The notes below the pieces were generated by a model. It had not been told where the DNA came from and ran no database searches. It saw only the letters and a list, made by a program, of their open reading frames with translations. A stretch of 64,000 nucleotides of DNA from JANXVY01 sp040080145 (GTDB taxonomy: Bacteria; Pseudomonadota; Alphaproteobacteria; Rhizobiales; Hyphomicrobiaceae). The stretch covers positions 62,001 to 126,000 of the forward strand of contig JBEBJA010000074.1 of the NCBI GenBank assembly GCA_040080145.1, written 5' to 3'. Below are positions 25,715 through 34,437 of the stretch, piece after piece; positions within the stretch are counted from its first letter, which is position 1, and every line of letters begins with the position of its first letter. Both the position numbers and the translations under genes were made by a program.

Positions 25715-26356
25715 TTAACGGATGCCGGTGATTTTGTGGGTTTGGAGGGAGAGCCGCCATTCGGGGTGGGCGCGGCAATAGGCAATTGCGGCCTGGATGT
25801 TGGCTGATTGCGCTGGGCCGTCCATGGGCTGGAGATAGCGGTTCATAAAGCCGAGTTCGGCGAGGTCTTGCGGGAGCAGCGTGCGCTGGGGGTACACGAG
25901 TTTCAGTTCGTCGCCGGTTGTCTGCACGAGTTCGGCGCCGGCTTTGGGGGAGACGCAGATCCAGTCGATGGTACGCGGGACGGCGATGGTGCCGTTGGTT
26001 TCTATGGCGATTTCAAAGTTGGCGGCGTGAAGCGCATCAATGAGTTCGGTGTCGACCTGCAACATGGGTTCGCCGCCGGTCAGGACGACGAGGAGTCGCG
26101 GTCCGTCCGCAGTGTAGGCGTTGCCGGCCATGGCAGCGCAGGCTGTTGCAAGGTCGGTCGCAGTCGTGAACTTGCCGCCGCCGTCGCCGGTAGTGCCAAC
26201 GAAGTCGGTGTCGCAGAACTGGCAGACAGCGGTCGCGCGGTCTTGCTCGCGGCCGCTCCACAGGTTGCAGCCCGCAAACCGGCAGAATACGGCGGCGCGC
26301 CCGGTGTTCGCCCCTTCGCCTTGAAGCGTGTAGAAGATTTCTTTGACCGAATACAT
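25715..26356 (-). CDS. queE: 7-carboxy-7-deazaguanine synthase (QueE), radical SAM
   Basis: A 213-residue radical SAM enzyme forming the deazaguanine ring. It opens with VKEIFYTLQGEGANTGRAAV and binds the 4Fe-4S cluster through a Cys-x14-Cys-x2-Cys arrangement (C33 in FAGCNLW, then VCQFCDTDF), the variant spacing used by QueE rather than CxxxCxxC. LTGGEPMLQ binds SAM. It is the first of queE, queD and queF on this strand; queC, which makes preQ0, is not in the window. Confidence 0.95.
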   Translation of the reverse strand: MYSVKEIFYTLQGEGANTGRAAVFCRFAGCNLWSGREQDRATAVCQFCDTDFVGTTGDGGGKFTTATDLATACAAMAGNAYTADGPRLLVVLTGGEPMLQVDTELIDALHAANFEIAIETNGTIAVPRTIDWICVSPKAGAELVQTTGDELKLVYPQRTLLPQDLAELGFMNRYLQPMDGPAQSANIQAAIAYCRAHPEWRLSLQTHKITGIR

Positions 26357-26424
26357 GGCGACGACGAAGTAACCAGCCGTATGTCCGTGTCAAGCGACAT
26401 GGTTAGGCAGGGCAGGGCGATTGT

Positions 26425-28731
26425 CTAATCTCCTCGCGCGCGCCGGAGGGCTGCCGCGAGTGCGCTTTCGCCTGGCTGTTCGGCCTTCGGCTTGGGCATT
26501 CCACGCATTCCGCCTCCGCCGCTTTGTGCGGGCGGGCTTGCCGATACCACCCCGCTGGCACCTTGGGTCGCACCGGTTCCAGACTTCATCGTTAGTGCGA
26601 TGCGCTTGCGCGGTGCGTCTACTTCTTTGACGCGGACGCGCACCACATCGCCAGCCTTGACGACTTCGCGTGGGTCTTTCACGAACCGGTCCGATAATTC
26701 GGAGATATGGACCAGCCCATCTTGATGCACGCCGATATCGACGAACGCGCCGAAATTGGTGACGTTGGTGACGACGCCTTCAAGTGCCATCCCAACCCGC
26801 AGGTCCGAAATCTTCTCAACGCCGTCGGCAAAGCTTGCCGTCTTGAATTCAGGCCGTGGATCGCGCCCTGGCTTTTCCAGTTCGGCGATGATGTCGGTGA
26901 TGGTCGGCACGCCGAACTTGTCGTCGGCGAACTGGCGCGGATTGAGCGCCTTCAGGAACGCCCGGTCGCCGATCATGGCTTTGACCGGGCGCTTGGTCGC
27001 CTCTGCAATCTTCTCGATTACGGGATAGGCTTCCGGGTGAACGGCAGAGGCATCCAGCGGGTCTGGTCCGTTCATGATGCGCAAGAATCCGGCTGCCTGT
27101 TCGAACGCCTTGGGGCCGAGCCGGGGCACTTTCATCAGCGCCTTGCGGGTTTTGAACGGCCCGTTCTCGTTTCGGAACACGACAATATTGGAAGCGAGTG
27201 TTTCGTTCAGCCCGGCTACATGGGTGAGTAAGGCGGGTGAGGCCGTGTTGACGTCGACCCCGACCGAGTTGACGCAATCTTCCACCACCGCGTCAAGCGA
27301 GCGCGCCAGACCGCTTTGGTCGACGTCATGCTGATACTGGCCGACGCCGATGGCCTTGGGATCAATCTTGACGAGTTCGGCAAGCGGATCTTGCAAGCGG
27401 CGTGCAATTGATACGGCGCCGCGCAAGCTAACGTCCAGATCGGGAAACTCGTTTGCCGCCAACTCGGATGCGGAATAAACCGATGCGCCCGCCTCGCTGA
27501 CCATCACTTTGGTCAGCTTCAGCTGTGGTGCGCCTTTCATGAGGTCGGCGGCAAGCTTGTCGGTTTCGCGCGATGCCGTGCCGTTGCCAATGGCGATCAC
27601 CTCGACCTTATGGCGGATGCATAGCGCGCCCAATGCTGCCAGTGACCCTTGCCAGTCCTTGCGCGGCTCGTGAGGATAAATCGTGGTTGTGTCGAGGACT
27701 TTGCCCGTCGCGTCTACGACAGCCACCTTCACCCCCGTGCGGATGCCGGGATCGAGCCCCATCGTCACGCGCGGACCGGCAGGTGCTGCCAACAGCAGAT
27801 CTTTGAGGTTTTTAGAAAACACCGAGATCGCTTCGGCGTCGGCCTTCTCTTTCAGGCGCGTCATGAGGTCGGTGGAGAGAGATACGGCCAGTTTCGCCTT
27901 CCACGCGAGCCGCGCCGTTTCCGTTAAAAATTTGTCGGCCGGACGGCCTTTGTCGGAAATGCCAAACGCCGACATGATTTTACCGCCTGCCGGGTGCGGT
28001 TTGCCCTCGTCAACCACCACGTCGAGGTCGATATCGAGAATGGCCTCGGCGCGTCCGCGCAGCATGGCGAGCGCCCGGTGGGACGGGATGTCTTTAATCT
28101 TTTGATCGAATTCAAAATAGTCCGAGAACTTGGCGCCGTCGTCGGACTTGCCTTTGAGCACTTTCGAACTGATGACCCCATCGGTCCACAGCCATTCGCG
28201 CAAACCTCCGACCAGCTCGGCCTTTTCGCCAATGCGCTCGATCAGGATATGCCTGGCCCCGTCGAGGGCCGCTTTGGCATCCGCAACGCCTTTTTCAGCC
28301 GACACGAACGTCTCGGCGATGGCGTCTGGGATCAGGCTTGGGTTGGCGAGCAACTGATCGATCAGCGGTTCAAGGCCTGCTTCCTTGGCAATCGCTGCCT
28401 TCGTCCGCCGTTTGATTTTGTAGGGTGCATACAAGTCTTCGAGGTCGACCTTGGTCTCGGCGCCGTTGATCTTGCGTGAAAGTTCGGGCGTCAGCTTGCC
28501 TTGATCGCCGATGGCCTTGAGCACGCTCTTGCGGCGGTCTTCGAGTTCGGTGAGATAGCCCAACCGCTCGTCCAGCTTACGCAGTTGCGTATCGTCGAGC
28601 CCGCCGGTTACTTCCTTGCGGTAGCGCGCGATGAACGGCACCGTGGAGCCTTCCGCGATCAAATTGACGGCCGCCGCCACTTGATTGACTTGCACGCCAA
28701 GTTCGGCTGCGATCCGTTGATTGATGTCCAT
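26425..28731 (-). CDS. tex: Tex-family transcription accessory protein with S1 RNA-binding domain
   Basis: A 768-residue Tex/YhgF protein. It has the N-terminal Tex helical domain (TVPFIARYRKEVTGGLDDTQ), a YqgF/RNase H-like domain (TMGLDPGIRTGVKVAVVD), a helix-hairpin-helix region (SVGVDVNTASPALLTHVAG) and a C-terminal S1 domain (GMALEGVVTNVTNFGAFVDI). A glycine- and proline-rich tail follows. Tex binds RNA and influences transcription and RNA turnover. The start is the ATG at 28731 with GAGGG upstream. It lies 24 bp downstream of the Pnkp-like gene. Confidence 0.95.
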   Translation of the reverse strand: MDINQRIAAELGVQVNQVAAAVNLIAEGSTVPFIARYRKEVTGGLDDTQLRKLDERLGYLTELEDRRKSVLKAIGDQGKLTPELSRKINGAETKVDLEDLYAPYKIKRRTKAAIAKEAGLEPLIDQLLANPSLIPDAIAETFVSAEKGVADAKAALDGARHILIERIGEKAELVGGLREWLWTDGVISSKVLKGKSDDGAKFSDYFEFDQKIKDIPSHRALAMLRGRAEAILDIDLDVVVDEGKPHPAGGKIMSAFGISDKGRPADKFLTETARLAWKAKLAVSLSTDLMTRLKEKADAEAISVFSKNLKDLLLAAPAGPRVTMGLDPGIRTGVKVAVVDATGKVLDTTTIYPHEPRKDWQGSLAALGALCIRHKVEVIAIGNGTASRETDKLAADLMKGAPQLKLTKVMVSEAGASVYSASELAANEFPDLDVSLRGAVSIARRLQDPLAELVKIDPKAIGVGQYQHDVDQSGLARSLDAVVEDCVNSVGVDVNTASPALLTHVAGLNETLASNIVVFRNENGPFKTRKALMKVPRLGPKAFEQAAGFLRIMNGPDPLDASAVHPEAYPVIEKIAEATKRPVKAMIGDRAFLKALNPRQFADDKFGVPTITDIIAELEKPGRDPRPEFKTASFADGVEKISDLRVGMALEGVVTNVTNFGAFVDIGVHQDGLVHISELSDRFVKDPREVVKAGDVVRVRVKEVDAPRKRIALTMKSGTGATQGASGVVSASPPAQSGGGGMRGMPKPKAEQPGESALAAALRRARGD

Positions 28732-28755
28732 CGTACCCTCGTTGGTCAGTCTCAA

Positions 28756-29892
28756 TTAGTCCCGTTTCGGCCGCCGCGGCGGATGCCCAAGCGCGCGCCC
28801 CAAAACGGCGTAGTTGGCGCGCGCCTGCACCGACACGATTTCACGCTCCGGCCAGCGGACCGCGGTTAGCTTTCCGCCGTAGCAACATCCCGTGTCGACG
28901 CACAGCGTATTGTTTACCCAAGCCGCTTCGGCTACCGGCGTATGGCCATAAACCACCGCCGTTTCGCCGTGATCATCCAAGGCCCAATGATAGCGCGACG
29001 GCAAGCCGTCCGGCGACTTTTTGGGTTCTGTATCCCCATAAAGCGCAAAGGCCCGTACCTTACCGCTCGACCGGCCTAGCATGGATTGCTTGACGCCCGC
29101 GTGCGCTATGGCCAGTCGCCCGCCGTCGACCCAAAGGTGCGCTTTTAGGCCATCAATGAACGTCAATACGCTGTCGCGAAATTGCGGCGATTCGAGGCTG
29201 AATTGGCGTGCGGTTGCCTCAAGGCCATGATTTAGCGTGGTCTTGTGGCCTTCCAGCCACCGTCCGAATGCGGTGTCGTGATTGCCAGCAACGCAGAGTG
29301 CATGACCAGCTTGCACCATTGCCATGACGATCCGCATCACGTCCGGCCCGTCAGGACCGCGGTCTATTAGATCGCCGACGAAGAATGCGCGCCGCCCGGG
29401 CGACGCTGTGACGGTCGCAAAGCGTTCTGTGCCCGCGCCAGTGAGCGCGATCTGATAGCCAAGCAGACCTAGCAGTTCGACCAGTTCGTCGGCGCAGCCG
29501 TGGATGTCGCCAATGATATCGAACGGGCCCATCTCGCCGCGCCGGTCGGTTGCTAGCGGCTCGAACCGCAGGTGTGCGCCTTCAGCTGAGGGCAGACCGA
29601 ACCAGTCCATCACAGCCATCGAGCCGGTTCGTTTGGCGAGTTCGGCGCCGTTGCTTCCGATCGCGATCACGTAGACCCGCGCATATGAGTCGGTTGCCAC
29701 GCGGCCCAGGTATTTCAAGTCAATTTTTGCCAGTTTGTTGGCGTCGATTGCCGTCAAGCGGCGGCTCGCAAGCTGGGTGACGACTTCGTCGAAAGAGTCG
29801 ACCAAAGCAGCGCTAAACCAGCGCTGGGCGAATTCAGTGGATTCACCAAATAGCAGCACCAATCCGAAGTCAGGTAAAACGATCTCGCTCAC
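28756..29892 (-). CDS. Pnkp-like metallophosphatase with degenerate N-terminal kinase domain
   Basis: A 378-residue protein. Residues about 135-350 form a calcineurin-like phosphoesterase (GPFDIIGDIHGCADELVELL, FVGDLIDRGPDGPDVM, VAGNHDTAFGRWLEGH, IAHAGV), very like the phosphatase domain of bacterial polynucleotide kinase-phosphatase Pnkp. The N-terminal part (LPDFGLVLLFG and RLTAIDANKL) aligns with the start and middle of the Pnkp kinase domain, but the Walker A GxxxxGKS is missing. There is no C-terminal ligase domain. A GTG start at 29892 overlaps the cobS stop by 4 bp. A stand-alone 2',3'-phosphoesterase or nucleotide phosphatase is inferred. Confidence 0.8.
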   Translation of the reverse strand: MSEIVLPDFGLVLLFGESTEFAQRWFSAALVDSFDEVVTQLASRRLTAIDANKLAKIDLKYLGRVATDSYARVYVIAIGSNGAELAKRTGSMAVMDWFGLPSAEGAHLRFEPLATDRRGEMGPFDIIGDIHGCADELVELLGLLGYQIALTGAGTERFATVTASPGRRAFFVGDLIDRGPDGPDVMRIVMAMVQAGHALCVAGNHDTAFGRWLEGHKTTLNHGLEATARQFSLESPQFRDSVLTFIDGLKAHLWVDGGRLAIAHAGVKQSMLGRSSGKVRAFALYGDTEPKKSPDGLPSRYHWALDDHGETAVVYGHTPVAEAAWVNNTLCVDTGCCYGGKLTAVRWPEREIVSVQARANYAVLGRALGHPPRRPKRD

Positions 29893-30656
29893 GGTGCAAA
29901 TCCCGCCAGCACGAGTAGAACCGCGACCTCGAAAACCTGTTCTGAAGCGCCAAGAACGTCTCCGGTCTGCCCGCCAATCAGCTTGGATGCCTTTGCCAGC
30001 AGCCACCACGACGCCACCGTGCCGGCCGCCAGCGCTGCCACCATTGGCACGGCAGGGATCAGCAGTGCCGGTGTGAGGCCCGTAGCGACCGCAAAGGCCA
30101 GCCGGCGATTCGTTGGCATCATGGGTGCAACCTTGCTACCTTCCGCTTCTCCCGCATAAGGGACGATCCGCGAGGCAACGACTGGCACGATTCGTCCGCA
30201 GCAATGCGCCGCCAACAGAGCAACAGCGCCGGACCAAGGGGACATGACACTGAGGCAGGCAACTTTCAGCGCCAATGCGGTTATCAGCACGACGGTGCCG
30301 TAGGTGCCGATGCGGCTGTCCTTCATGATGAGCAACCGCTTCTCACGTGTCAGTCCGCCGCCGAGGCCATCGGCGGTATCGGCCAAGCCATCTTCATGAA
30401 ATGCGCCGGTGGCCGCAATTCCTGCCGCCAACGCCAAAATCGCAGATATTGCGGGTGTCCAAATGTGATTGGATGCAAGCCAGACAACGGAGCAAATGCC
30501 ACCGACGATGAGGCCGGTCAGCGGGAAGTAGGCAATCGACCGGTCCATCCACGTGCTGTTGAAGCTGCGCATTACCGGTACGGGCAGACGTGTCAGAAAC
30601 TGGACGGCGACAATCGCGTAGGCGGCTTCTTGGCGCGCAAAAGCTAACCAGTTCAT
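29889..30656 (-). CDS. cobS: Adenosylcobinamide-GDP ribazoletransferase
   Basis: A 255-residue integral membrane enzyme (CobS/CobV) joining adenosylcobinamide-GDP and alpha-ribazole in the last steps of B12 assembly. It has the family's FLTRLPVP near the N-terminus, the conserved FHEDGLADTADGLGGGLTRE (about residues 87-106) and DSRIGTYGTVVL. Several hydrophobic helices follow. It overlaps cobT upstream and the Pnkp-like gene downstream by 4 bp each. Confidence 0.95.
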   Translation of the reverse strand: MNWLAFARQEAAYAIVAVQFLTRLPVPVMRSFNSTWMDRSIAYFPLTGLIVGGICSVVWLASNHIWTPAISAILALAAGIAATGAFHEDGLADTADGLGGGLTREKRLLIMKDSRIGTYGTVVLITALALKVACLSVMSPWSGAVALLAAHCCGRIVPVVASRIVPYAGEAEGSKVAPMMPTNRRLAFAVATGLTPALLIPAVPMVAALAAGTVASWWLLAKASKLIGGQTGDVLGASEQVFEVAVLLVLAGFAP

Positions 30657-31696
30657 GGAATGAGGTGATCGGGATGATCGTGGCCGGGGAGGTCTGCCAA
30701 TTGCGTCAGCATCTTCTCAGCCGCGCGAACAAACGGAATGGCTAGCGCCGCGCCCGTTCCTTCGCCGAGCCGCAAGCCCAGGTCAAACAACGGATTGACG
30801 CCGAGCTTTGCCAGAAGCGCCTTGTGTCCCGGCTCGCCCGAGGTATGAGCGAAAACGCATGCCGCCTTCGTCTTTGGTGCGAGGGCAAACAACCCCGCCG
30901 CGACACTTGTTGCGATGAAGCCGTCGATGATGGCGATTTTGCCAGCCTGCGAGATGGCCTGGATGGCACCGGCCATCATGACCATTTCAAAGCCCGCAAA
31001 TTGCAGGAACGCGCGGCGTGGTTCGCAGTCGATTTCACCCCCGAAGCCGCGTGTGTACGTTTCGGTTAAGACCTGCCGCTTGTAGTCGAGGCCCTTCTTG
31101 GGTGCCCCGGTCCCTGGACCGATCAGCGTTACGAGCGGGATATCGGTTGCCGCGTGCGCGAGGAGTGCTGCCGAACCTGAATTGCCAATGCCGATTTCGC
31201 CAAGTGCGAATATCCCTACGTCTTGCTTGATAAGATCGCGCACCACCTGTTCGCCTGCATCGAAGGCGGCCTGATACTCGGTCAGCGACATCGCGGCTTC
31301 GCGGCGCGCATTCTTAGTTCCAGGACCTATCCGGCGGGAGATCAGGCCCGGTTGCGCATCCACCGGCTGCAGCAGCCCCGAATCGACGACGACGATTTCA
31401 GCGCCGATGCCAGAGGTGCATATGTTTGCCCCCGCATGTCCCGCCAGGACCAGCTTGACGATTTCGCGCGTCATTGAGGAGGGATAGGCCGAGACTAATT
31501 CATCGGTGATGCCATGATCGCCTGCAAAGATCACTAGCCGCGCTCCGCCCAGGTTTGGCGATAGCGATTGGGTCGCCAACCCGATCTGGACCGCGAGGTC
31601 TTCCAGGCGTCCGAGCGAACCCTCCGGCTTGGCCTTGCCCGCGATCTTGGAGCGCAATTCCAGTTCAAGAACCGGTGGTTTATCATCTGCGGTCAT
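30653..31696 (-). CDS. cobT: Nicotinate-nucleotide--dimethylbenzimidazole phosphoribosyltransferase
   Basis: A 347-residue CobT enzyme making alpha-ribazole phosphate from nicotinate mononucleotide and dimethylbenzimidazole. Motifs include PEGSLGRLEDLA, VIFAGDHGI, EIGIGNSGSAALLAHAAT, and LRLGEGTGAALAIP near the C-terminus. It starts within the last codon of glcF (4-bp overlap) and overlaps cobS, so glcF, cobT, cobS and the phosphatase form one coupled transcript. Confidence 0.95.
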   Translation of the reverse strand: MTADDKPPVLELELRSKIAGKAKPEGSLGRLEDLAVQIGLATQSLSPNLGGARLVIFAGDHGITDELVSAYPSSMTREIVKLVLAGHAGANICTSGIGAEIVVVDSGLLQPVDAQPGLISRRIGPGTKNARREAAMSLTEYQAAFDAGEQVVRDLIKQDVGIFALGEIGIGNSGSAALLAHAATDIPLVTLIGPGTGAPKKGLDYKRQVLTETYTRGFGGEIDCEPRRAFLQFAGFEMVMMAGAIQAISQAGKIAIIDGFIATSVAAGLFALAPKTKAACVFAHTSGEPGHKALLAKLGVNPLFDLGLRLGEGTGAALAIPFVRAAEKMLTQLADLPGHDHPDHLIP

Positions 31697-33057
31697 GCGT
31701 GGAGGAAATCCTCAAGCTTCTTCTTTGGTTCCGGCACGTCTGTCACAAATTTGGCTTGACCGGCAAGACCTGCGGGGACGGGACCACCGTACGCCCAATC
31801 CAACAGTTCGACGGTGTGTGCTATGGGGAATTCCATTGCTCCACCCAGTTGAGTGATACAGCCGATGTTACCGGCCGCGACGACGTCGGGTTTGGCTTGC
31901 TTAATGTTTGCTATTTTGCGCTCCCTAAGCCGCTCGGCCATCACCGGCTGGAGGATATTATACGTCCCGGCCGAGCCGCAGCAGATATGCCCTTCTGGAA
32001 TATCTACCACGCTGAACCCTGCATTTTTGAGGAGGGTCTTGGGTGCATCCGTCACACGCTGGCCATGCTGGAGCGAGCATGCGGAGTGATACGCGATCCG
32101 CAGGCTGGACCACCGCTTGGGTGCGCCAAGATCATAGTTCGACACGAACTCGGTCACGTCCTTGGTCAGCGCTGAAACCTGCGCGGCACGGGCTGCATAT
32201 TCTGGGTCGTTACGCAGCATGTGGCCGTAGTCCTTGACCGTCGTGCCGCAACCCGATGCGTTGATGATAATGGCGTCGATCGGCTCCTTTGCGATCTCCT
32301 TCGACCACGCATCCACGTTGCGCTTCACGGCCTCCAAGGCTTCGGCCTCCTTGCCCATGTGATGGGTCAGCGCTCCGCAGCATCCAGCTCCGGCCGACAC
32401 CGTCACCTGCACGCCTGCGCGTCCCAGCAGCCTGATCGTGGCGTCGTTGATGGAGGGGCGCAGCACCTGTTGCGCGCATCCCGCCAGCATGATCACGCGC
32501 GCCCGCCGATCGGCGACCGGTTCGGCAGCCCCTGGGCCTTCGTACTTGGGAAGTTTTGGCAGAACCTTTGGCGCGAGAGCGATCATCGCCGCCAGTTCCG
32601 GAAGACCGAGCCGCTTCATCAGCGGGGCAAAGGGACGACCGAATGCCGACAGTTTGACGGCCAGCCGGAACCTGTCTGGATGGGGGACTACGTAGGCCAG
32701 AAGCTGGCGTAGCAGCCGCTCTTTGAGAGTACGGGTGCCCGTCTCCTCGATGTGCGTCCGCGCGATATCGACAAGGTGCATGTAATCGACGCCGGATGGA
32801 CAGGTCGTCATGCACGACAGGCACGATAAACAGCGGTCGATGTGATGCTGAACCACTCCGCTCGCCGCCTTGCTGCCCTCAAACATATCCTTCATCAAAT
32901 AGATGCGCCCGCGTGGGCTGTCACGCTCGTCGCCATCAAGGACGTAAGTCGAGCACGTGGCCGTGCAGAACCCGCAATGCACGCACTTGCGCAGAATCCG
33001 TTCGGCCTCCTTGAGGCGGGGATCGTTCAATTGCTCGGCGGTAAAGTTTGTCTGCAT
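31693..33057 (-). CDS. glcF: Glycolate oxidase iron-sulfur subunit
   Basis: A 454-residue GlcF protein, the electron-transfer subunit of glycolate oxidase. Two ferredoxin-type clusters are visible in the first 100 residues (CVHCGFCTATCSTY at about 25-38 and CLSCLSCMTTCP at about 75-86). Two CCG cysteine-rich domains follow (AGAGCCGALTHH near residue 225 and GHICCGSAGTYN near residue 360). It works with GlcD and GlcE, encoded upstream at 34.4-37.2 kb, from which it is separated by a SET-domain gene on the other strand and a thioesterase gene. Confidence 0.93.
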   Translation of the reverse strand: MQTNFTAEQLNDPRLKEAERILRKCVHCGFCTATCSTYVLDGDERDSPRGRIYLMKDMFEGSKAASGVVQHHIDRCLSCLSCMTTCPSGVDYMHLVDIARTHIEETGTRTLKERLLRQLLAYVVPHPDRFRLAVKLSAFGRPFAPLMKRLGLPELAAMIALAPKVLPKLPKYEGPGAAEPVADRRARVIMLAGCAQQVLRPSINDATIRLLGRAGVQVTVSAGAGCCGALTHHMGKEAEALEAVKRNVDAWSKEIAKEPIDAIIINASGCGTTVKDYGHMLRNDPEYAARAAQVSALTKDVTEFVSNYDLGAPKRWSSLRIAYHSACSLQHGQRVTDAPKTLLKNAGFSVVDIPEGHICCGSAGTYNILQPVMAERLRERKIANIKQAKPDVVAAGNIGCITQLGGAMEFPIAHTVELLDWAYGGPVPAGLAGQAKFVTDVPEPKKKLEDFLHA

Positions 33058-33426
33058 GCGCGTGGCGCCTCTCGAGCGGCTGATTTATGTCAACAGAAGC
33101 GCTAACCGGCTACTTTGACAAGGCCAAAGCTCGATTATGGGGCGTGCAATGCAGTAACGACGCCCGGCGTTATACGGGCCCGCAGACGTTTTGACTCTTC
33201 GTTTGGCAGGCTGCGGGCCCCAAAGCTCAAGCATGTGAATGCGATCACAAGACAATGTGAATTTGGCATTCGGAAATTGCCTTCTGTCGGATAGCCAATC
33301 CTTGCAACTTATGCCGGTACGGCGGAATTTGATGTTGCGCTGAACAAATGCAGCTCAGCATATCAGTGTTCATGCGACGCAATGTCCGCACGCGCTTGAT
33401 CTGGAGAAACGCGCACGGGAGAACTG
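33058..33426. other. Intergenic region between glcF and the SET-domain gene
   Basis: About 370 bp without a convincing gene between divergent genes; it should hold the promoters of both. It contains one clear inverted repeat at 33176-33220. The rest is less GC-rich near the SET gene, with no recognisable operator that I can name. Confidence 0.6.
33176..33220. repeat. 10-bp perfect inverted repeat, 25-base loop
   Basis: GGGCCCGCAG (33176-33185) pairs with CTGCGGGCCC (33211-33220). It lies in the promoter region between divergent glcF and the SET gene. There is no T-run, so a protein-binding or transcript-leader role is possible. Confidence 0.6.
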
Positions 33427-33981
33427 GTGTTTATGAGGAGCGCAATTCGACTGCACCTCAAACATTCAGAAAGTCGAGCGTTTCCCATGCCAATGCTGAA
33501 TAACCGGACCCTCATCTACGGACTATTTCCCAGATCTGCCAACATGTTGCACCCAACTCCCGCGTCGCCCTCGAAGCCTCGCGATGGTGCCGGTAGCGCC
33601 ATTTCCTGGGGCGTTTCGGGCGTATCGGGGCGCGGGTTGTTTTCGACCTGTACCATTTTAACAGGTGAGCCGATCATTTGCTCGCCTGCTATGGCCGTTA
33701 AGGCGGCGGCCCTCGATGCCAGCGTTTCACCATATGCCTTCGTGCTCAATCGGGAATTGAGCGCCGATTGCGATGACATGGCTGCGGAATATGCGCTCGT
33801 ATTCGGGCCTGTCAGTCTCGCCAATCATGCAGATGCGCCAAATGCAGCCGTGTCGTTTGTAAAAACCACCGAACGTGGATTGGAAGCGCAATTGACCGCG
33901 CTGCGGACCATCCCTAAAGGGAGCGAAATCTTCATTTGCTATCCAGATCGTCACCGCTACGTGAAGCCCGGCTGGTTCTAA
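33427..33981 (+). CDS. SET-domain protein (putative lysine methyltransferase)
   Basis: A 184-residue protein whose last two thirds follow the SET fold: VSGRGLFSTCTILTGEPII (about residues 68-86) as the first strand pair, YAFVLNRE, then LANHADAPNAAVSFV matching the SAM-binding NHxxxPN block, and LRTIPKGSEIFICYPD matching the GExxxxY end. SET proteins methylate lysines using S-adenosylmethionine. The 40-50 residues before the domain look unstructured and the start is uncertain (GTG 33427 with GGAG upstream; ATG 33433 or later also possible). It interrupts the glycolate oxidase cluster on the opposite strand. Confidence 0.75.
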   Translation: MFMRSAIRLHLKHSESRAFPMPMLNNRTLIYGLFPRSANMLHPTPASPSKPRDGAGSAISWGVSGVSGRGLFSTCTILTGEPIICSPAMAVKAAALDASVSPYAFVLNRELSADCDDMAAEYALVFGPVSLANHADAPNAAVSFVKTTERGLEAQLTALRTIPKGSEIFICYPDRHRYVKPGWF

Positions 33982-33987
33982 GTGTCG

Positions 33988-34437
33988 TCACGGCGCCGGC
34001 TTTTTGGCCAGTAGCAACTGAGTGCAGCTGAACGTCGCCATGAGTTTGCCGGTGGCTTGCGCTGTGACCCGCGCCTCCCACAATTGCGTGCTACGGCCAA
34101 GGTGCGCCGCCTTGGCCTCGCATATGACGATTCCGTCCTGGACCGTCGATAGAAAGTTGGCCTTCAGCTCCAGCGTGGTGAAATTCTGCGCGGTCTCGGG
34201 CAGGTGGGCGATGCAGGCAAACCCTGCCGCCGTGTCCGCCAGGGTGACGACGCTGCCCGCGTGCAGAAAACCATTGGACGCCAAATGATGAGGTTTAACC
34301 GCGATCTGCGCCTTCAAGAACCCCTGTCCCATGTCGATCACGGTGAAGCCGACATAGCCGGGAAAATATCCGATGGCCTTTTGGTTGAACACTTCGGGGG
34401 TGTAGGCGGGATTGAATTTCATCGCGTGCCCGGTCAA
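33988..34437 (-). CDS. PaaI-family hotdog thioesterase
   Basis: A 149-residue (144 from ATG 34422) acyl-CoA thioesterase-like protein. The hotdog core shows ASNGFLHAGSVVTLADTAAG (about residues 55-74), with the histidine/glycine helix typical of PaaI and YbgC relatives, followed by TTLELKANFLSTVQDG. It lies just after glcE with a 4-bp TTG/TGA overlap if the TTG start is used. The start is uncertain, because no strong ribosome binding site favours either codon. The substrate is unknown. Confidence 0.85.
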   Translation of the reverse strand: MTGHAMKFNPAYTPEVFNQKAIGYFPGYVGFTVIDMGQGFLKAQIAVKPHHLASNGFLHAGSVVTLADTAAGFACIAHLPETAQNFTTLELKANFLSTVQDGIVICEAKAAHLGRSTQLWEARVTAQATGKLMATFSCTQLLLAKKPAP

